62,669 bases of DNA from CAYJFQ01 sp964369955 (GTDB taxonomy: Bacteria > Bacillota_I > Bacilli_A > Erysipelotrichales > Erysipelotrichaceae), in the NCBI GenBank assembly GCA_964369955.1, contig CAYJFQ010000008.1, positions 1-62,669 on the forward strand, in the 5' to 3' direction. Below are positions 15,900 to 23,947 of the stretch, piece by piece. A program made the position numbers and the translations under genes. The stretch's first letter is position 1. Each line of letters opens with the position of its first letter. The notes beneath the pieces are model-generated. The model was not told the origin of the DNA, made no database searches, and saw only the letters and a program-made list of their open reading frames with translations.

Positions 15900-16790
15900 C
15901 TACTTACCCAACATTTTATAACCATAATACCAAGCACCATAAAGATTAGCTCTATCAGGATATTTAGATAACTTAACATTAAGTTTGATTTTAGTTTTTT
16001 TAGTCTCTTCCACCCTCTTAAAACGCTCTTCTAAAGAACTTAAAAAGTTTCCACGCTGAGTAATTAAACCAGATAAAACAATAACCTCAAAATCACAAGC
16101 ATAATTTACTGTCAAAATTAAAGTAGCCAAACTATCATAAAATTCAGAGCACACTCTAATCGCAGCTTCATCGCTACCTTCATCCGCTAAATCAAAAATC
16201 ATCTTACCGATTGAAAAATCAACAGTTAAGCCCTTCAGTTTACAATATCTTTCAATTACTCCCCCGACAGAACCATAATCATGAAAGTTTGAAAAACTGC
16301 CAGTTGAGAAATCAGACTTATAAAGTCCATGTCCAAACTCCCCACCAAAACCTTCTTTCCCAACAATTAACTTTCCATCAATTACAACTCCACCACCAAT
16401 ACCACTTCCAATAACCAAACTTGCAATATTTAAGTAACCAAAACCAGCACCCATCCTAAACTCACCCAAAGCACAAGCATTACCATCATTTATGAAGAAA
16501 CAAGGTAATTGATATTTAGTTTGGAAATACTCTTTAATATTAAAACCATGTATACACATTAATTTACTGCTACCACTTATTACACCATTATAATAACCTC
16601 CTGGAGTAGAAAATGATAGGCAACTAATATTGGAATACTGATTAATAATCTTATCAATTGACTCTGCATAAATCTCAAAAACTTCATTATTAAGATTCTT
16701 ACTGCTACCAATATCCACAATTAAACCATCATCCTCAATTAAAGCATATTTAATCGCAGAACCACCTAAGTCAAAAGCTAAGATTTTCAT
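15900..16790 (-). CDS. ROK-family sugar kinase (zinc-motif-lacking type)
   Basis: A 296-aa ROK kinase: phosphate loop FDLGGSAIKYALIEDDG at residues 5-21, central FINDGNACALGEFRMGAG, and GIGGGVVIDGKL. The CxCGxxGC zinc-binding motif of NagC/glucokinase-type ROK proteins is replaced by a Ser/Phe-rich stretch (after GHGLYKSDFSTGSF), as in the zinc-free branch that includes beta-glucoside kinase BglK. It likely phosphorylates a hexose or glycoside in the cytoplasm. It is the last gene of a YggS-UppP-ROK transcription unit with a good AGGGG site. The substrate cannot be set from sequence; a glucose, allose or disaccharide kinase are all possible. Confidence 0.8.
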   Translation of the reverse strand: MKILAFDLGGSAIKYALIEDDGLIVDIGSSKNLNNEVFEIYAESIDKIINQYSNISCLSFSTPGGYYNGVISGSSKLMCIHGFNIKEYFQTKYQLPCFFINDGNACALGEFRMGAGFGYLNIASLVIGSGIGGGVVIDGKLIVGKEGFGGEFGHGLYKSDFSTGSFSNFHDYGSVGGVIERYCKLKGLTVDFSIGKMIFDLADEGSDEAAIRVCSEFYDSLATLILTVNYACDFEVIVLSGLITQRGNFLSSLEERFKRVEETKKTKIKLNVKLSKYPDRANLYGAWYYGYKMLGK

Positions 16791-16804
16791 ATTTTTCCCC
16801 TATC

Positions 16805-17620
16805 TTACAACATTTTTGTAAAGAAGTATGCAAAAACTAAAGTTCCTAAGATAATACGATAATATCCAAATATTTTAAAATCATTTTTACGAACATAACT
16901 CATTAAAAATCTAATTGAAATAATTGAGACTATAAACGAAACTAAACAACCAACACCCAATATCGTTATCTCACTACTAGTAAAACTAAATCCAAAATCA
17001 ACAATCTTTAAAAGACTAGCACCCACCATAACTGGAATAGCTAAAAAGAATGAAAATTCCGCAGCTACTGTTCTACTAATACCCATCAATAAAGATCCGA
17101 CGATAGTAGCCCCAGATCTTGAAGTACCAGGAATTAGCGCAAGAACCTGAAAACCCCCAATAGCTAATGCTTGTTTGTAAGTTAATTCACGTAACTCATT
17201 AACTTTAGGCATTTTTCTTTTACGGTAATTCTCAACATCAATAAACAATACTCCGTAGAGAATCAAGGTAAAAGCAACAACCCAATAATTATAAAAAACC
17301 GCATCGATCCAATCATTTAATAATATCCCGATAATCCCAGCAGGAATACAAGCAACCAAAATCTTACACCATAGAATAAAGGTAGATTTATCTATTTTAA
17401 AACCCTTTGTAAAAGGAAATAACTTTTTCCAAAACAAAATCACTACAGCTAAAACTGAAGCTAACTGCACCACTACAAAAAACATCTCTTTAAACTCTGG
17501 ACTTGCATTAAGTTTTATAAACTCATCCACAAGAATCATATGACCAGTACTACTAACAGGCAACCATTCAGTAATACCTTGAACTATCCCGATAATAATT
17601 GATTTGATAATTTCCAACAT
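16805..17620 (-). CDS. uppP: Undecaprenyl-diphosphatase (UppP/BacA)
   Basis: A 271-aa polytopic membrane phosphatase that recycles undecaprenyl pyrophosphate to the lipid carrier used for peptidoglycan and other wall polymers. Both family boxes are present: GIVQGITEWLPVSSTGHMI (residues 11-29) and PGTSRSGATIVGSLLMG (about 163-179), including the catalytic Glu and Ser/Arg residues. About eight membrane segments are evident and length is typical. AAGGGG lies 6 bases before the ATG. Its presence shows a walled organism, in contrast to true mollicutes. It also gives low-level bacitracin tolerance in other species. Confidence 0.95.
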   Translation of the reverse strand: MLEIIKSIIIGIVQGITEWLPVSSTGHMILVDEFIKLNASPEFKEMFFVVVQLASVLAVVILFWKKLFPFTKGFKIDKSTFILWCKILVACIPAGIIGILLNDWIDAVFYNYWVVAFTLILYGVLFIDVENYRKRKMPKVNELRELTYKQALAIGGFQVLALIPGTSRSGATIVGSLLMGISRTVAAEFSFFLAIPVMVGASLLKIVDFGFSFTSSEITILGVGCLVSFIVSIISIRFLMSYVRKNDFKIFGYYRIILGTLVFAYFFTKML

Positions 17621-17664
17621 ATATAACCCCTTTTCACTAGGATATTTTATAATAATCTAACTTA

Positions 17665-18279
17665 TTATTCAAACAACTTTGAACCTATTCTCAGCATATT
17701 AGAGCCACACTCTAAAGCGATCAAATAATCCTCACTCATACCCATTGATAGGTGCTCAATATTATCATCAATTCTAGAGTACTTCTCAAATAAGTTTTTA
17801 GCCTTCATGAAATAATCCTCAGGAGGCTTATCATTAGGAGGAACAACCATAAAACCCTTAATTTTAAGGTTTTTTAAAGTTTGACAATACTCATAGAAAT
17901 CATCAACTTCTCCTAATTTAATTCCTCCTCTATTAGGGTCGTCTTCAAACTTTAACTGTATTAAACAATTAGTAAATGTATTTAACTTGTAACTCTCTTT
18001 ATTAATCGTATCAGCTAACTTAATTGAGTTTAAAGACTGGATTAAGGCAACTTTTCCAATTAAATACTTAACTTTATTAGATTGCAGTTGTCCGATAAAA
18101 TGCCAATTTACATTTGCTAATTTGTCATATTTAGCCAAAAGTTCTTGAACTCTATTTTCACCAAAATTTCTTAAACCCAAATCATAAAATGGTTGTATTT
18201 CTTTGAGACAGCGACTCTTTGAGACTACTATCAATTTGGCATTTTGGATATTGTTGAGTATTTCTCTTACTTGTTTCAT
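17665..18279 (-). CDS. yggS: PLP homeostasis protein (YggS/YlmE family)
   Basis: A 204-aa single-domain, alanine-racemase-fold PLP carrier of the COG0325 family. The PLP-binding Lys is in LIVVSKSRCLKEI (about residue 21), and HFIGQLQSNKV, LSMGMSEDYLIA and MLRIGSKLFE are family hallmarks. It is somewhat shorter at the N-terminus than many homologues (about 220-230 aa) but complete across the barrel. The role is maintaining PLP supply and amino-acid/ketoacid balance rather than catalysis. No Shine-Dalgarno precedes the ATG; a TAAAAT hexamer ends 6 bases before it, suggesting a leaderless mRNA. The gene is divergent from the C_GCAxxG_C_C gene with only 36 bases between. Confidence 0.92.
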   Translation of the reverse strand: MKQVREILNNIQNAKLIVVSKSRCLKEIQPFYDLGLRNFGENRVQELLAKYDKLANVNWHFIGQLQSNKVKYLIGKVALIQSLNSIKLADTINKESYKLNTFTNCLIQLKFEDDPNRGGIKLGEVDDFYEYCQTLKNLKIKGFMVVPPNDKPPEDYFMKAKNLFEKYSRIDDNIEHLSMGMSEDYLIALECGSNMLRIGSKLFE

Positions 18280-18285
18280 AAATAT

Positions 18286-18295
18286 ATTTTATAAT
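18286..18295. promoter_or_regulatory. Overlapping divergent -10 elements (yggS / C_GCAxxG_C_C gene)
   Basis: In the 36-base divergent gap, the minus-strand TAAAAT (18291-18286) ends 6 bases before the yggS ATG, and the plus-strand TATAAT (18290-18295) lies 20 bases before the other start, which does have an AGAGG site. The two -10 hexamers overlap, so the promoters probably compete. Confidence 0.5.
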
Positions 18296-18315
18296 ATCTT
18301 CATAAAGAGGTATAT

Positions 18316-18738
18316 ATGAAATTAGTTGAAAGAGTAAAGTATTATTATTTAGAAAAAGATTATAACTGCGCAGAAACTCTGTTAGCTGCAGCTAATGATG
18401 TTTACGACTTAAAAGTAACTCAAGATGACATAAGAATGGCTGGTGGATTTGGCGGTGGAATGTTTGTAGGAATGACGTGCGGAGCGATAGTTGGTAGTGT
18501 TATGGCGATTGCGAAAAAATATAACAAAACAGTCGCTCATCAAAATCCAGAAGTAAAAATAAATGTCACAAAGTTAATGATTAACTTTAAAAAGGAATAT
18601 CAATCATTCAATTGTTATGAGATAAAGCAAAAATACTATAACTCGGAAACAAAATGTTTGAACACAGTAGTAATGGCTGCTGATGTTTTACAACAAACAA
18701 TCGATGAAATTCAACATGACAAAAAAGATAATGCTTAG
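18316..18738 (+). CDS. C_GCAxxG_C_C family protein
   Basis: A 140-aa small protein of the C_GCAxxG_C_C family. The conserved cysteines are seen at YNCAET (about residue 18), GMTCGAIVGS (about 56), FNCYEI (about 96) and KCLNT (about 110), with the glycine-rich AGGFGGGMFVGMTCGAIVG core. The pattern suggests a redox or metal-binding role, but no member function is firmly known to me. It is one of only three plus-strand genes. AGAGG precedes the ATG by 5 bases. Its TAG stop lies within the bidirectional terminator shared with the convergent DUF1905 gene. Confidence 0.85.
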   Translation: MKLVERVKYYYLEKDYNCAETLLAAANDVYDLKVTQDDIRMAGGFGGGMFVGMTCGAIVGSVMAIAKKYNKTVAHQNPEVKINVTKLMINFKKEYQSFNCYEIKQKYYNSETKCLNTVVMAADVLQQTIDEIQHDKKDNA

Positions 18739-18751
18739 CATTATCTTTTTT
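18721..18751. terminator. Bidirectional terminator between convergent genes
   Basis: A 14-bp perfect stem AAAAAAGATAATGC (18721-18734) / GCATTATCTTTTTT (18738-18751) with a 3-base loop, A-rich and T-rich on opposite sides. It can serve both the plus-strand C_GCAxxG gene and the minus-strand DUF1905 gene; both stop codons lie inside or at the edge of the hairpin. Confidence 0.92.
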
Positions 18752-19025
18752 AAAGAACTTCTATTGTGACAAAAACTTGATCACCAAAATCTTTCTTGAT
18801 TCTCTTTCTAATATCTTTTAAAATGCCGATTATATAACAAATAGATCCATCAGATCTTTTAAAACCCATATTAACAATACTACCAAGATATTCAACACCA
18901 TCAAAAGTGGCTTTTACTTTTAATCGTCCTTTGCCAAAGTGCTCTTTAATATCTATAGGAATCGGTACAAAAGCACCACCTTTATTTGTCTGAATAATTT
19001 CTGCAGTAAATTCAAAGTATTTCAT
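18750..19025 (-). CDS. DUF1905 domain protein
   Basis: A 91-aa protein matching the DUF1905 fold almost end to end: FEFTAEIIQTNKGGAFVPIP, KGRLKVKATFDGVEYLGSI, and the terminal GILKDIRKRIKKDFGD then VFVTIEVL. These small beta-barrel proteins are widespread and of unknown function. It is the last gene of the long leftward operon that begins at 26127. AGGTGC lies 5 bases before the ATG, and the gene stops within the bidirectional terminator. Confidence 0.88.
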   Translation of the reverse strand: MKYFEFTAEIIQTNKGGAFVPIPIDIKEHFGKGRLKVKATFDGVEYLGSIVNMGFKRSDGSICYIIGILKDIRKRIKKDFGDQVFVTIEVL

Positions 19026-19033
19026 CTAAGCAC

Positions 19034-19891
19034 CTAGTTAATTGGCCTTTGATAGAATCTACCAGAGATTTTTTCACTCTTAACTACATCGATAAAGACG
19101 CAGGGATCAATCTTTTTACACTCACTAATTACTTCATCTAACTCATAAGAAGAAATGACTGTAAATAACATTTCCTTTTCTTTTTTAGTATATGCACCTT
19201 CACCAGTAAATTTAGTAACTCCATGGTGAGTTAGCAGTAATAACTTATCAGCAATTTCTCTACCTTTAGTTGTGATAATAAATAAACTAACTCGTTTATA
19301 TTCAAGGTGTAAGAAATTAATAACTTGAGTAACTGTAAATTGGTAAATAATAGAATAAAGAGCCTTATCCCAACCAAAGATAAAACCAGATAAAGCTAGC
19401 ATAGTAACATTACCAGCCATAATATAATTCCAAGTTGAAATATTATAACGCTTAGAATAATGAATAGCGATAAAATCGGTACCTCCAGAACTAGCATCAC
19501 CCGATAAAGCAAGTGAACATGATAGCCCCGCAAATAAACCACCAAATATTGATAATAAAATAATGTCATCTGTAATCTCGATTACCGGAATAATAAATGT
19601 CAAAATACTTTGAACTACAACTTGAATGATTGAATAAAAAGTAAATCTCTTTCCACAACTCTTGTAAAAGAATAAAACTATTATGGCATTTAGAACCAAA
19701 TATATATAACCAAACTGAATATTAAATATCCCAAAACGTTCACCAAGACGGCTAATTAATAGAGATACTCCCGACATCCCGCCAGGTAACAGTCCTGCTG
19801 CATTAACAAATAAATTAATATTTATTGCTGCCACAACTGATGAAGATAACACATATAATAAGCTTTTTATATCTTTATTCATATTTCCCAA
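19034..19891 (-). CDS. YitT-family membrane protein
   Basis: A 285-aa YitT-type protein: five or so membrane helices (DUF161 modules) in residues 10-200 with GLLPGGMSGVSLLISRL and SGDASSGGTDFIAIHYSKRY, then a soluble DUF2179 domain (about 205-280) with GVTKFTGEGAYTKKEKEML and VKSEKISGRF. The function is unknown; the family is common in Firmicutes. Start choice is uncertain: TTG at 19891 is 3 bases after AAAGAGG, and ATG at 19882 (MNKDIKS) is 12 bases after it. It overlaps the ComK-like gene end by several bases. Confidence 0.9.
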   Translation of the reverse strand: MGNMNKDIKSLLYVLSSSVVAAININLFVNAAGLLPGGMSGVSLLISRLGERFGIFNIQFGYIYLVLNAIIVLFFYKSCGKRFTFYSIIQVVVQSILTFIIPVIEITDDIILLSIFGGLFAGLSCSLALSGDASSGGTDFIAIHYSKRYNISTWNYIMAGNVTMLALSGFIFGWDKALYSIIYQFTVTQVINFLHLEYKRVSLFIITTKGREIADKLLLLTHHGVTKFTGEGAYTKKEKEMLFTVISSYELDEVISECKKIDPCVFIDVVKSEKISGRFYQRPIN

Positions 19892-20405
19892 TTTCCTCTT
19901 TAATCATAGTAATATCTCTTTCGAAATTACTAGGTTGATAAATTTCACTAATTCGCTGATTGAAGTTATTCCAAAATTCAATATTTGCATTAATTGCTTT
20001 CTTAAGATTTCTGATATTAGAATCAAAAACAAGTTTTGTTCCTTCATAGAATGTAACAACACTTTGGTATTGACCATTTCTTTTAACTGAACAGATATTT
20101 TTCGCGACTAAATATGCTTTTAATTCTTTTTGGTCTTTAATCTTTATTAATGAAAAACTCTCAAGAAAAGATAAGATAATTGGTGGGTTATAAATATTTC
20201 CCAAAAAATCACTAACTATCTTTCTATTTCTTTTGAAGTCAGTATAAAATTCTCTTAAAAATAATTCAATAAAAAAATCAAGATCATAATAATACTTAAC
20301 AACTTCTCCATTAGAAAAGAACAAGACAGTATTACCATCATTGTTCTTGGTTATATATAATAAACTCTCCAACTTGTGACTAGCAACAACCGCCGTCACA
20401 TTCAT
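19875..20405 (-). CDS. ComK-like protein (putative competence regulator)
   Basis: About 176 aa from the chosen ATG at 20405 (GAAGAAGG lies 8 bases upstream); the ORF stays open further upstream inside ridA, where start is unlikely. The arrangement resembles ComK: RNRKIVSDFLGNIYNPPII, a central beta region, then SVVTFYEGTKLVFDSNIRNL followed by a helix. This matches in order the PPI, VxFxNG and Sxxxx blocks of the B. subtilis competence transcription factor. Overall identity is low, so this is tentative. It lies between ridA and yitT in a housekeeping operon. ComFA/ComFC elsewhere in the window give it possible targets. Confidence 0.5.
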   Translation of the reverse strand: MNVTAVVASHKLESLLYITKNNDGNTVLFFSNGEVVKYYYDLDFFIELFLREFYTDFKRNRKIVSDFLGNIYNPPIILSFLESFSLIKIKDQKELKAYLVAKNICSVKRNGQYQSVVTFYEGTKLVFDSNIRNLKKAINANIEFWNNFNQRISEIYQPSNFERDITMIKEEIGKYE

Positions 20406-20838
20406 CTGAACAACCTTCTTCACAACTAGAACATCCACTTTGTTGCTCGTATGCAAGTGTATCTATTACAAGACATTCAATTTCAACTTTACTGTTTTTA
20501 GGTAAACCAGCTACTTGAATAGTAGAACGAGCTGGGAATGGTTCTGCAAAATAACTAGCATAAACTTCATTCATCGCTGCAAAGTCATTCATGTCAGTCA
20601 AGAAAACTGTAGTCTTAACAATATGTCTTGTCTCAAGATTCATTTCTCTTAAAACAGCACTAATATTTTTAAACACTTGATTTGTTTGTTCTTTAATTCC
20701 ATCACCTACTAATTCACCAGTTGCAGGATCAACAGGAATTTGTCCTGACATATAAACAAAGTCACCTAATTTAACAGCCGGTGAGTAAGGCCCGATTGCT
20801 GCTGGGGCATTTTTTGAACTTATTGATTTAATAAACAT
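20380..20838 (-). CDS. ridA: RidA enamine/imine deaminase with Cys-rich tail
   Basis: A 152-aa RidA (YjgF/UK114) protein that hydrolyses reactive enamine/imine intermediates such as 2-aminoacrylate made by PLP enzymes. Hallmarks are NAPAAIGPYSPAVKLGDFVY (residues 10-29), MSGQIPVDPATGELV, and FPARSTIQVAGLPKNSKVEIE, which includes the active-site Arg. The catalytic domain ends near residue 129. An extra tail of about 23 residues follows with six cysteines (GCSSCEEGCSDECDGGCC), which is not part of the usual fold and could bind metal. The tail-coding DNA overlaps the start of the ComK-like gene. A good AAGGAG site precedes the ATG. Confidence 0.93.
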   Translation of the reverse strand: MFIKSISSKNAPAAIGPYSPAVKLGDFVYMSGQIPVDPATGELVGDGIKEQTNQVFKNISAVLREMNLETRHIVKTTVFLTDMNDFAAMNEVYASYFAEPFPARSTIQVAGLPKNSKVEIECLVIDTLAYEQQSGCSSCEEGCSDECDGGCC

Positions 20839-20841
20839 TTT

Positions 20842-22113
20842 TTATTCTCCTTCAAAATCATCATGATTTTTCGATAAAACATCTAATTCTACTTTTAGAA
20901 CTTTATCTCCATCTAATTCTAACACTTTTATTTCATAATTATCGATATTAAACACTTTTCCCTTTTTAATTCGCTTGCCTTCAGATAACTCTTTTACCCA
21001 TGAGGCAAAATTACGACACTTAGTTTTTGGCGGATCTTCATCTAAATACTTATCGAAAAATTGGCGCAATGGCGCAGATCCAATGATTTCATATGTATGA
21101 AGACCAATCTCAATTACATTACTAGGCAAGTCATCATATTCATCATAGATTTCACCAACCAATTCTTCTAAGACATCTTCAAGTGTCACAATGCCAACAA
21201 AGTTGTTATTTCTCTTGTTTTCTACAACAATCGCAATATGCTCACGATTTTTTTGTAGTTGTTCTAAAACATCAGAAAGTTTAGCTCGTTGAGAGACTGA
21301 TGTAACCTTTCTAATTAGCTTTGAAATAACTATTTCTTCTTTATTTAATAAACACTCCAATATATCACGCTCTCTGATAATTCCCATCGCTTGCAAGTTA
21401 TTGCGATCAATAACCGGTATACGTGAATACTTGTGAGTCTTAATTACTTCTAATATTTCACTTTCATCCGCGTCGTCAAAAATAAATGTAACATCAATTC
21501 TTGGACGCATAGCTTCACGAACAATTTTATCATCAAAATTAATTGCACTCTCGATTAATTCTCTTTCATCTTGATCTAAAACACCTTCTTTTTCAATTGT
21601 CTGAACAATTTGAATTAACTCTTCTTCAGTAGCAGTTACATCATCATCTTCATCAATTAAATGTTCTTGAACATTAATCGCAATTTTAGTAAGCGGTGAA
21701 AGTATTTTAGTAATTAACAACATAAACGGAGTTAACTTTAAAACAAATGCTTCCGCATTTTCCTTTGCAATTATTTTTGGTGTTATTTCACCAAACAATA
21801 AAACTAAAATTGTCATTAATCCTGTTGAAATCAAAACACCCGCTTCACCATATAATTCAGATAAAACAAATGTCGCAATCGAAGTTGCAAGAATGTTTAC
21901 AACATTGTTACAAATCAAAATTGAAGTTACAACTGAAGTAAAATCTCTTAATAAAAAATAAGACTTCATAGCTCTTGAGTCACCATTCTTCGCTAACTGC
22001 TTAATTCTAATAAGGTTAGCGCTTGAAAAAGCAGTCTCTGTTGCCGAAAATAATCCTGATAATGCGATCAATACACCTACTATAATAATGTAAATAAATA
22101 TGGGAATTTCCAA
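20842..22113 (-). CDS. CNNM/CorC-type transporter (hemolysin-like, CBS pair)
   Basis: A 423-aa protein with an N-terminal CNNM (DUF21) membrane domain of about four helices (residues 1-195), a CBS pair at about 200-325 (IDVTFIFDDADESEILEVIK; TSVSQRAKLSDVLEQL), and a C-terminal CorC_HlyC domain (about 340-415). Family members are linked to Mg2+/Na+ exchange or Mg2+ homeostasis. ATP/Mg sensing by the CBS pair is known in relatives. Translation appears to begin at TTG (22113) after AAGGAGTGG, which also overlaps the end of the 50-aa ORF upstream. Confidence 0.92.
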   Translation of the reverse strand: MEIPIFIYIIIVGVLIALSGLFSATETAFSSANLIRIKQLAKNGDSRAMKSYFLLRDFTSVVTSILICNNVVNILATSIATFVLSELYGEAGVLISTGLMTILVLLFGEITPKIIAKENAEAFVLKLTPFMLLITKILSPLTKIAINVQEHLIDEDDDVTATEEELIQIVQTIEKEGVLDQDERELIESAINFDDKIVREAMRPRIDVTFIFDDADESEILEVIKTHKYSRIPVIDRNNLQAMGIIRERDILECLLNKEEIVISKLIRKVTSVSQRAKLSDVLEQLQKNREHIAIVVENKRNNNFVGIVTLEDVLEELVGEIYDEYDDLPSNVIEIGLHTYEIIGSAPLRQFFDKYLDEDPPKTKCRNFASWVKELSEGKRIKKGKVFNIDNYEIKVLELDGDKVLKVELDVLSKNHDDFEGE

Positions 22114-22117
22114 AATG

Positions 22118-22270
22118 TTACCACTCCTTGTAATATTCTATTGTTTTATCTCTAAGACTATCATCCTTATCATTGTTACCAAAATAATACGTAAAAAAAA
22201 TCACTGTTGATAACAATGGAATTAGAACTAAGATAATCGCTGAAATTAAATCATTATAATTTTCTATCAT
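22118..22270 (-). CDS. Putative 50-aa single-span membrane protein
   Basis: A short ORF, too small for routine tracks. It reads MIENYNDLISAIILVLIPLL and continues through a hydrophobic helix ending near residue 30 (FFTYYF), then a charged tail (NNDKDDSLRDKTIEYYKEW). One membrane span with a cytoplasmic charged end is likely. It overlaps the upstream membrane-protein gene by 17 bases and ends 4 bases before the CNNM start, so coupling with the transporter is plausible. No clear Shine-Dalgarno is seen. No family recognised. Confidence 0.5.
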   Translation of the reverse strand: MIENYNDLISAIILVLIPLLSTVIFFTYYFGNNDKDDSLRDKTIEYYKEW

Positions 22271-22802
22271 AATTTACTGAATTATTATAACATAATTTTT
22301 TAAAAATCAAACAAAACATAATTATTAAATAAAAGCTGATAAAACCAAAACAAATAAAACCGATAAGTCCAAATGCATTAAATCCCTCAACTATCATAAT
22401 ACTATTAGTGGAACCAAGAATTCCAAACACCATTACAAGTAATAAAAAACTAGTTAGAAGATACAATCCAATAAAATTGCCAAAGATATTAATTTCTCTT
22501 TTATAGTCCATAATCAGATAAGAACCAAAAAATAAAATAAATAAAATTTCAACAATGCCCACACTACTTGCAACCGTTCTTAACAGACCTACACTATCCA
22601 CCCCATATACTAAACTATTAAATAACAACCTAAATAGAAACAAATAATTTAGACTGTCAATTTCAGTTAAGTAAAATATTTCCTCAATATTATTCAATAA
22701 AAACATTGACCAAAAAAAATAAGTATAAGCCAACGATATAACTGTTAAAAAAAATACAACCCCAATAAAAATACTATCTCTCTTGGAAAATCCAATCTTC
22801 AC
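22254..22802 (-). CDS. Hypothetical four-helix membrane protein
   Basis: A 182-aa protein with about four membrane helices (residues 9-35, 75-97, 103-128, 140-168) and a basic, Asn-rich C-terminus. No family recognised. Translation probably starts with GTG at 22802, 10 bases after AAAAGGAG, overlapping the trmL end by 29 bases. It is an ordinary member of the leftward operon between trmL and the CNNM transporter. No charged or catalytic motif is conserved enough to suggest an activity. Confidence 0.7.
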   Translation of the reverse strand: MKIGFSKRDSIFIGVVFFLTVISLAYTYFFWSMFLLNNIEEIFYLTEIDSLNYLFLFRLLFNSLVYGVDSVGLLRTVASSVGIVEILFILFFGSYLIMDYKREINIFGNFIGLYLLTSFLLLVMVFGILGSTNSIMIVEGFNAFGLIGFICFGFISFYLIIMFCLIFKKLCYNNSVNYDRKL

Positions 22803-23289
22803 CTTTTAACCACTCCTTTTTTGATAAATCTAAATAATCAAATTCTGCTAATACATGATAAACCATTATAGCCACACAATTTGAAAGATTCAAACTTCTA
22901 GCATCTTTATTCATTGGTAATCGAATACAGTCATCTAAATTATTGTGTAAAATTTCATAAGGTATTCCTGTAGACTCCTTTCCAAAGATTAAATAAATAT
23001 CTTCTGTAATTGGAGAAAAACTGTAATCTTTCGGAGTTTTTTTGCCATATCTTGTTATATAAATATACTTTCCTGGATTCTTCACTGTAAAATCTTCCCA
23101 ATTTTTATACTTTTGGTAGTTAAGGTTTAACATATAATCCATACCTGCTCTTTTAATTGATTTCTCAGATAATTCAAAACCTAATGGTTCAATTAAATGG
23201 AGGCTACAATCAGATGCCATTGCTGTTCTCATGATATTACCAGTATTTTGTGGTATTTCAGGTTCATACAATACAATATTAATTTTCAT
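22774..23289 (-). CDS. trmL: tRNA (cytidine/uridine-34 2'-O)-methyltransferase TrmL
   Basis: A SPOUT-class (SpoU) methyltransferase, 171 aa from the ATG at 23289 (GGGAGGAAGT precedes it); the longer reading to 23337 is rejected. Hallmarks: IVLYEPEIPQNTGNIMRT at the N-terminus, YLIFGKESTGIP (motif 2), and RLPMNKDARSLNLSNCVAI (motif 3), which form the trefoil-knot SAM site. It methylates the wobble ribose of tRNA-Leu isoacceptors in known cases. Length is typical for TrmL and shorter than TrmH-type enzymes. It overlaps its neighbours by 11 and 29 bases within the operon. Confidence 0.93.
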   Translation of the reverse strand: MKINIVLYEPEIPQNTGNIMRTAMASDCSLHLIEPLGFELSEKSIKRAGMDYMLNLNYQKYKNWEDFTVKNPGKYIYITRYGKKTPKDYSFSPITEDIYLIFGKESTGIPYEILHNNLDDCIRLPMNKDARSLNLSNCVAIMVYHVLAEFDYLDLSKKEWLKGEDWIFQER

Positions 23290-23947
23290 ACTTCCTCCCG
23301 ACAAAGTAATTTGTAGTAATATAAAGTGCATAGCCAATTAAAGTATAAAATACAATTTTAAAAACCATATCATAGAAAAATTCTAATGGTACTAACATAA
23401 TTAATCTATCAACTGCGGGATTTAATATCCACAAGTCATTTGAAAAAAACATCAAATGGAATGTAGTCCAAAAGGTATTAAAATCAATCAAAGCAAATAA
23501 AATTAAAAACCCAACAATTAGACCAAGTCCTATAATAGCTATTTTAAAGCTTTGCCAATACAAGTTTTTATTCCTCTTAAAAGAGAAAAACATAATTAAT
23601 ATCCCACCAACTAACAAAATATTACGAACCATCATTGCATTTAGATACAAAAGCTTAACATCCACCATATGATCAATCTCTTTTTGGTTAAAGAAAGGTT
23701 GATAATATCCGTCAATCATTATCTCTACATTTAAATCATCCCTCTTATCCGATAGGTAATCTAAAAAAGTTGCAGTCACGACTTCTAATTCTTCAAGACT
23801 AGTTCCAATAGTTTGATCAACAGCTAACTTCTCATACTCTTTTTCATAAAAACTAACATCAAAAGCAACAATTTGAATACAAGTTAAAAATATTGCAATC
23901 AATAATCCAATATGCCCAACTATTAATAAGTTTTTAACACTCTTCAT
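23279..23947 (-). CDS. TIGR01906-family integral membrane protein
   Basis: A 222-aa integral membrane protein of the TIGR01906 family: an N-terminal helix (residues 7-28), an extracytoplasmic domain carrying FYEKEYEKLAVDQTIGTSLEEL, LDYLSDKRDDLNVEIMIDG and the family-typical FNQKEIDHMVDVK, then three further helices (about 105-125, 135-155, 190-212). Function unknown; common in Clostridia and Erysipelotrichia. It is embedded in the rdgB-trmL operon, with its start overlapping rdgB by 14 bases. Confidence 0.85.
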   Translation of the reverse strand: MKSVKNLLIVGHIGLLIAIFLTCIQIVAFDVSFYEKEYEKLAVDQTIGTSLEELEVVTATFLDYLSDKRDDLNVEIMIDGYYQPFFNQKEIDHMVDVKLLYLNAMMVRNILLVGGILIMFFSFKRNKNLYWQSFKIAIIGLGLIVGFLILFALIDFNTFWTTFHLMFFSNDLWILNPAVDRLIMLVPLEFFYDMVFKIVFYTLIGYALYITTNYFVGRKYEN

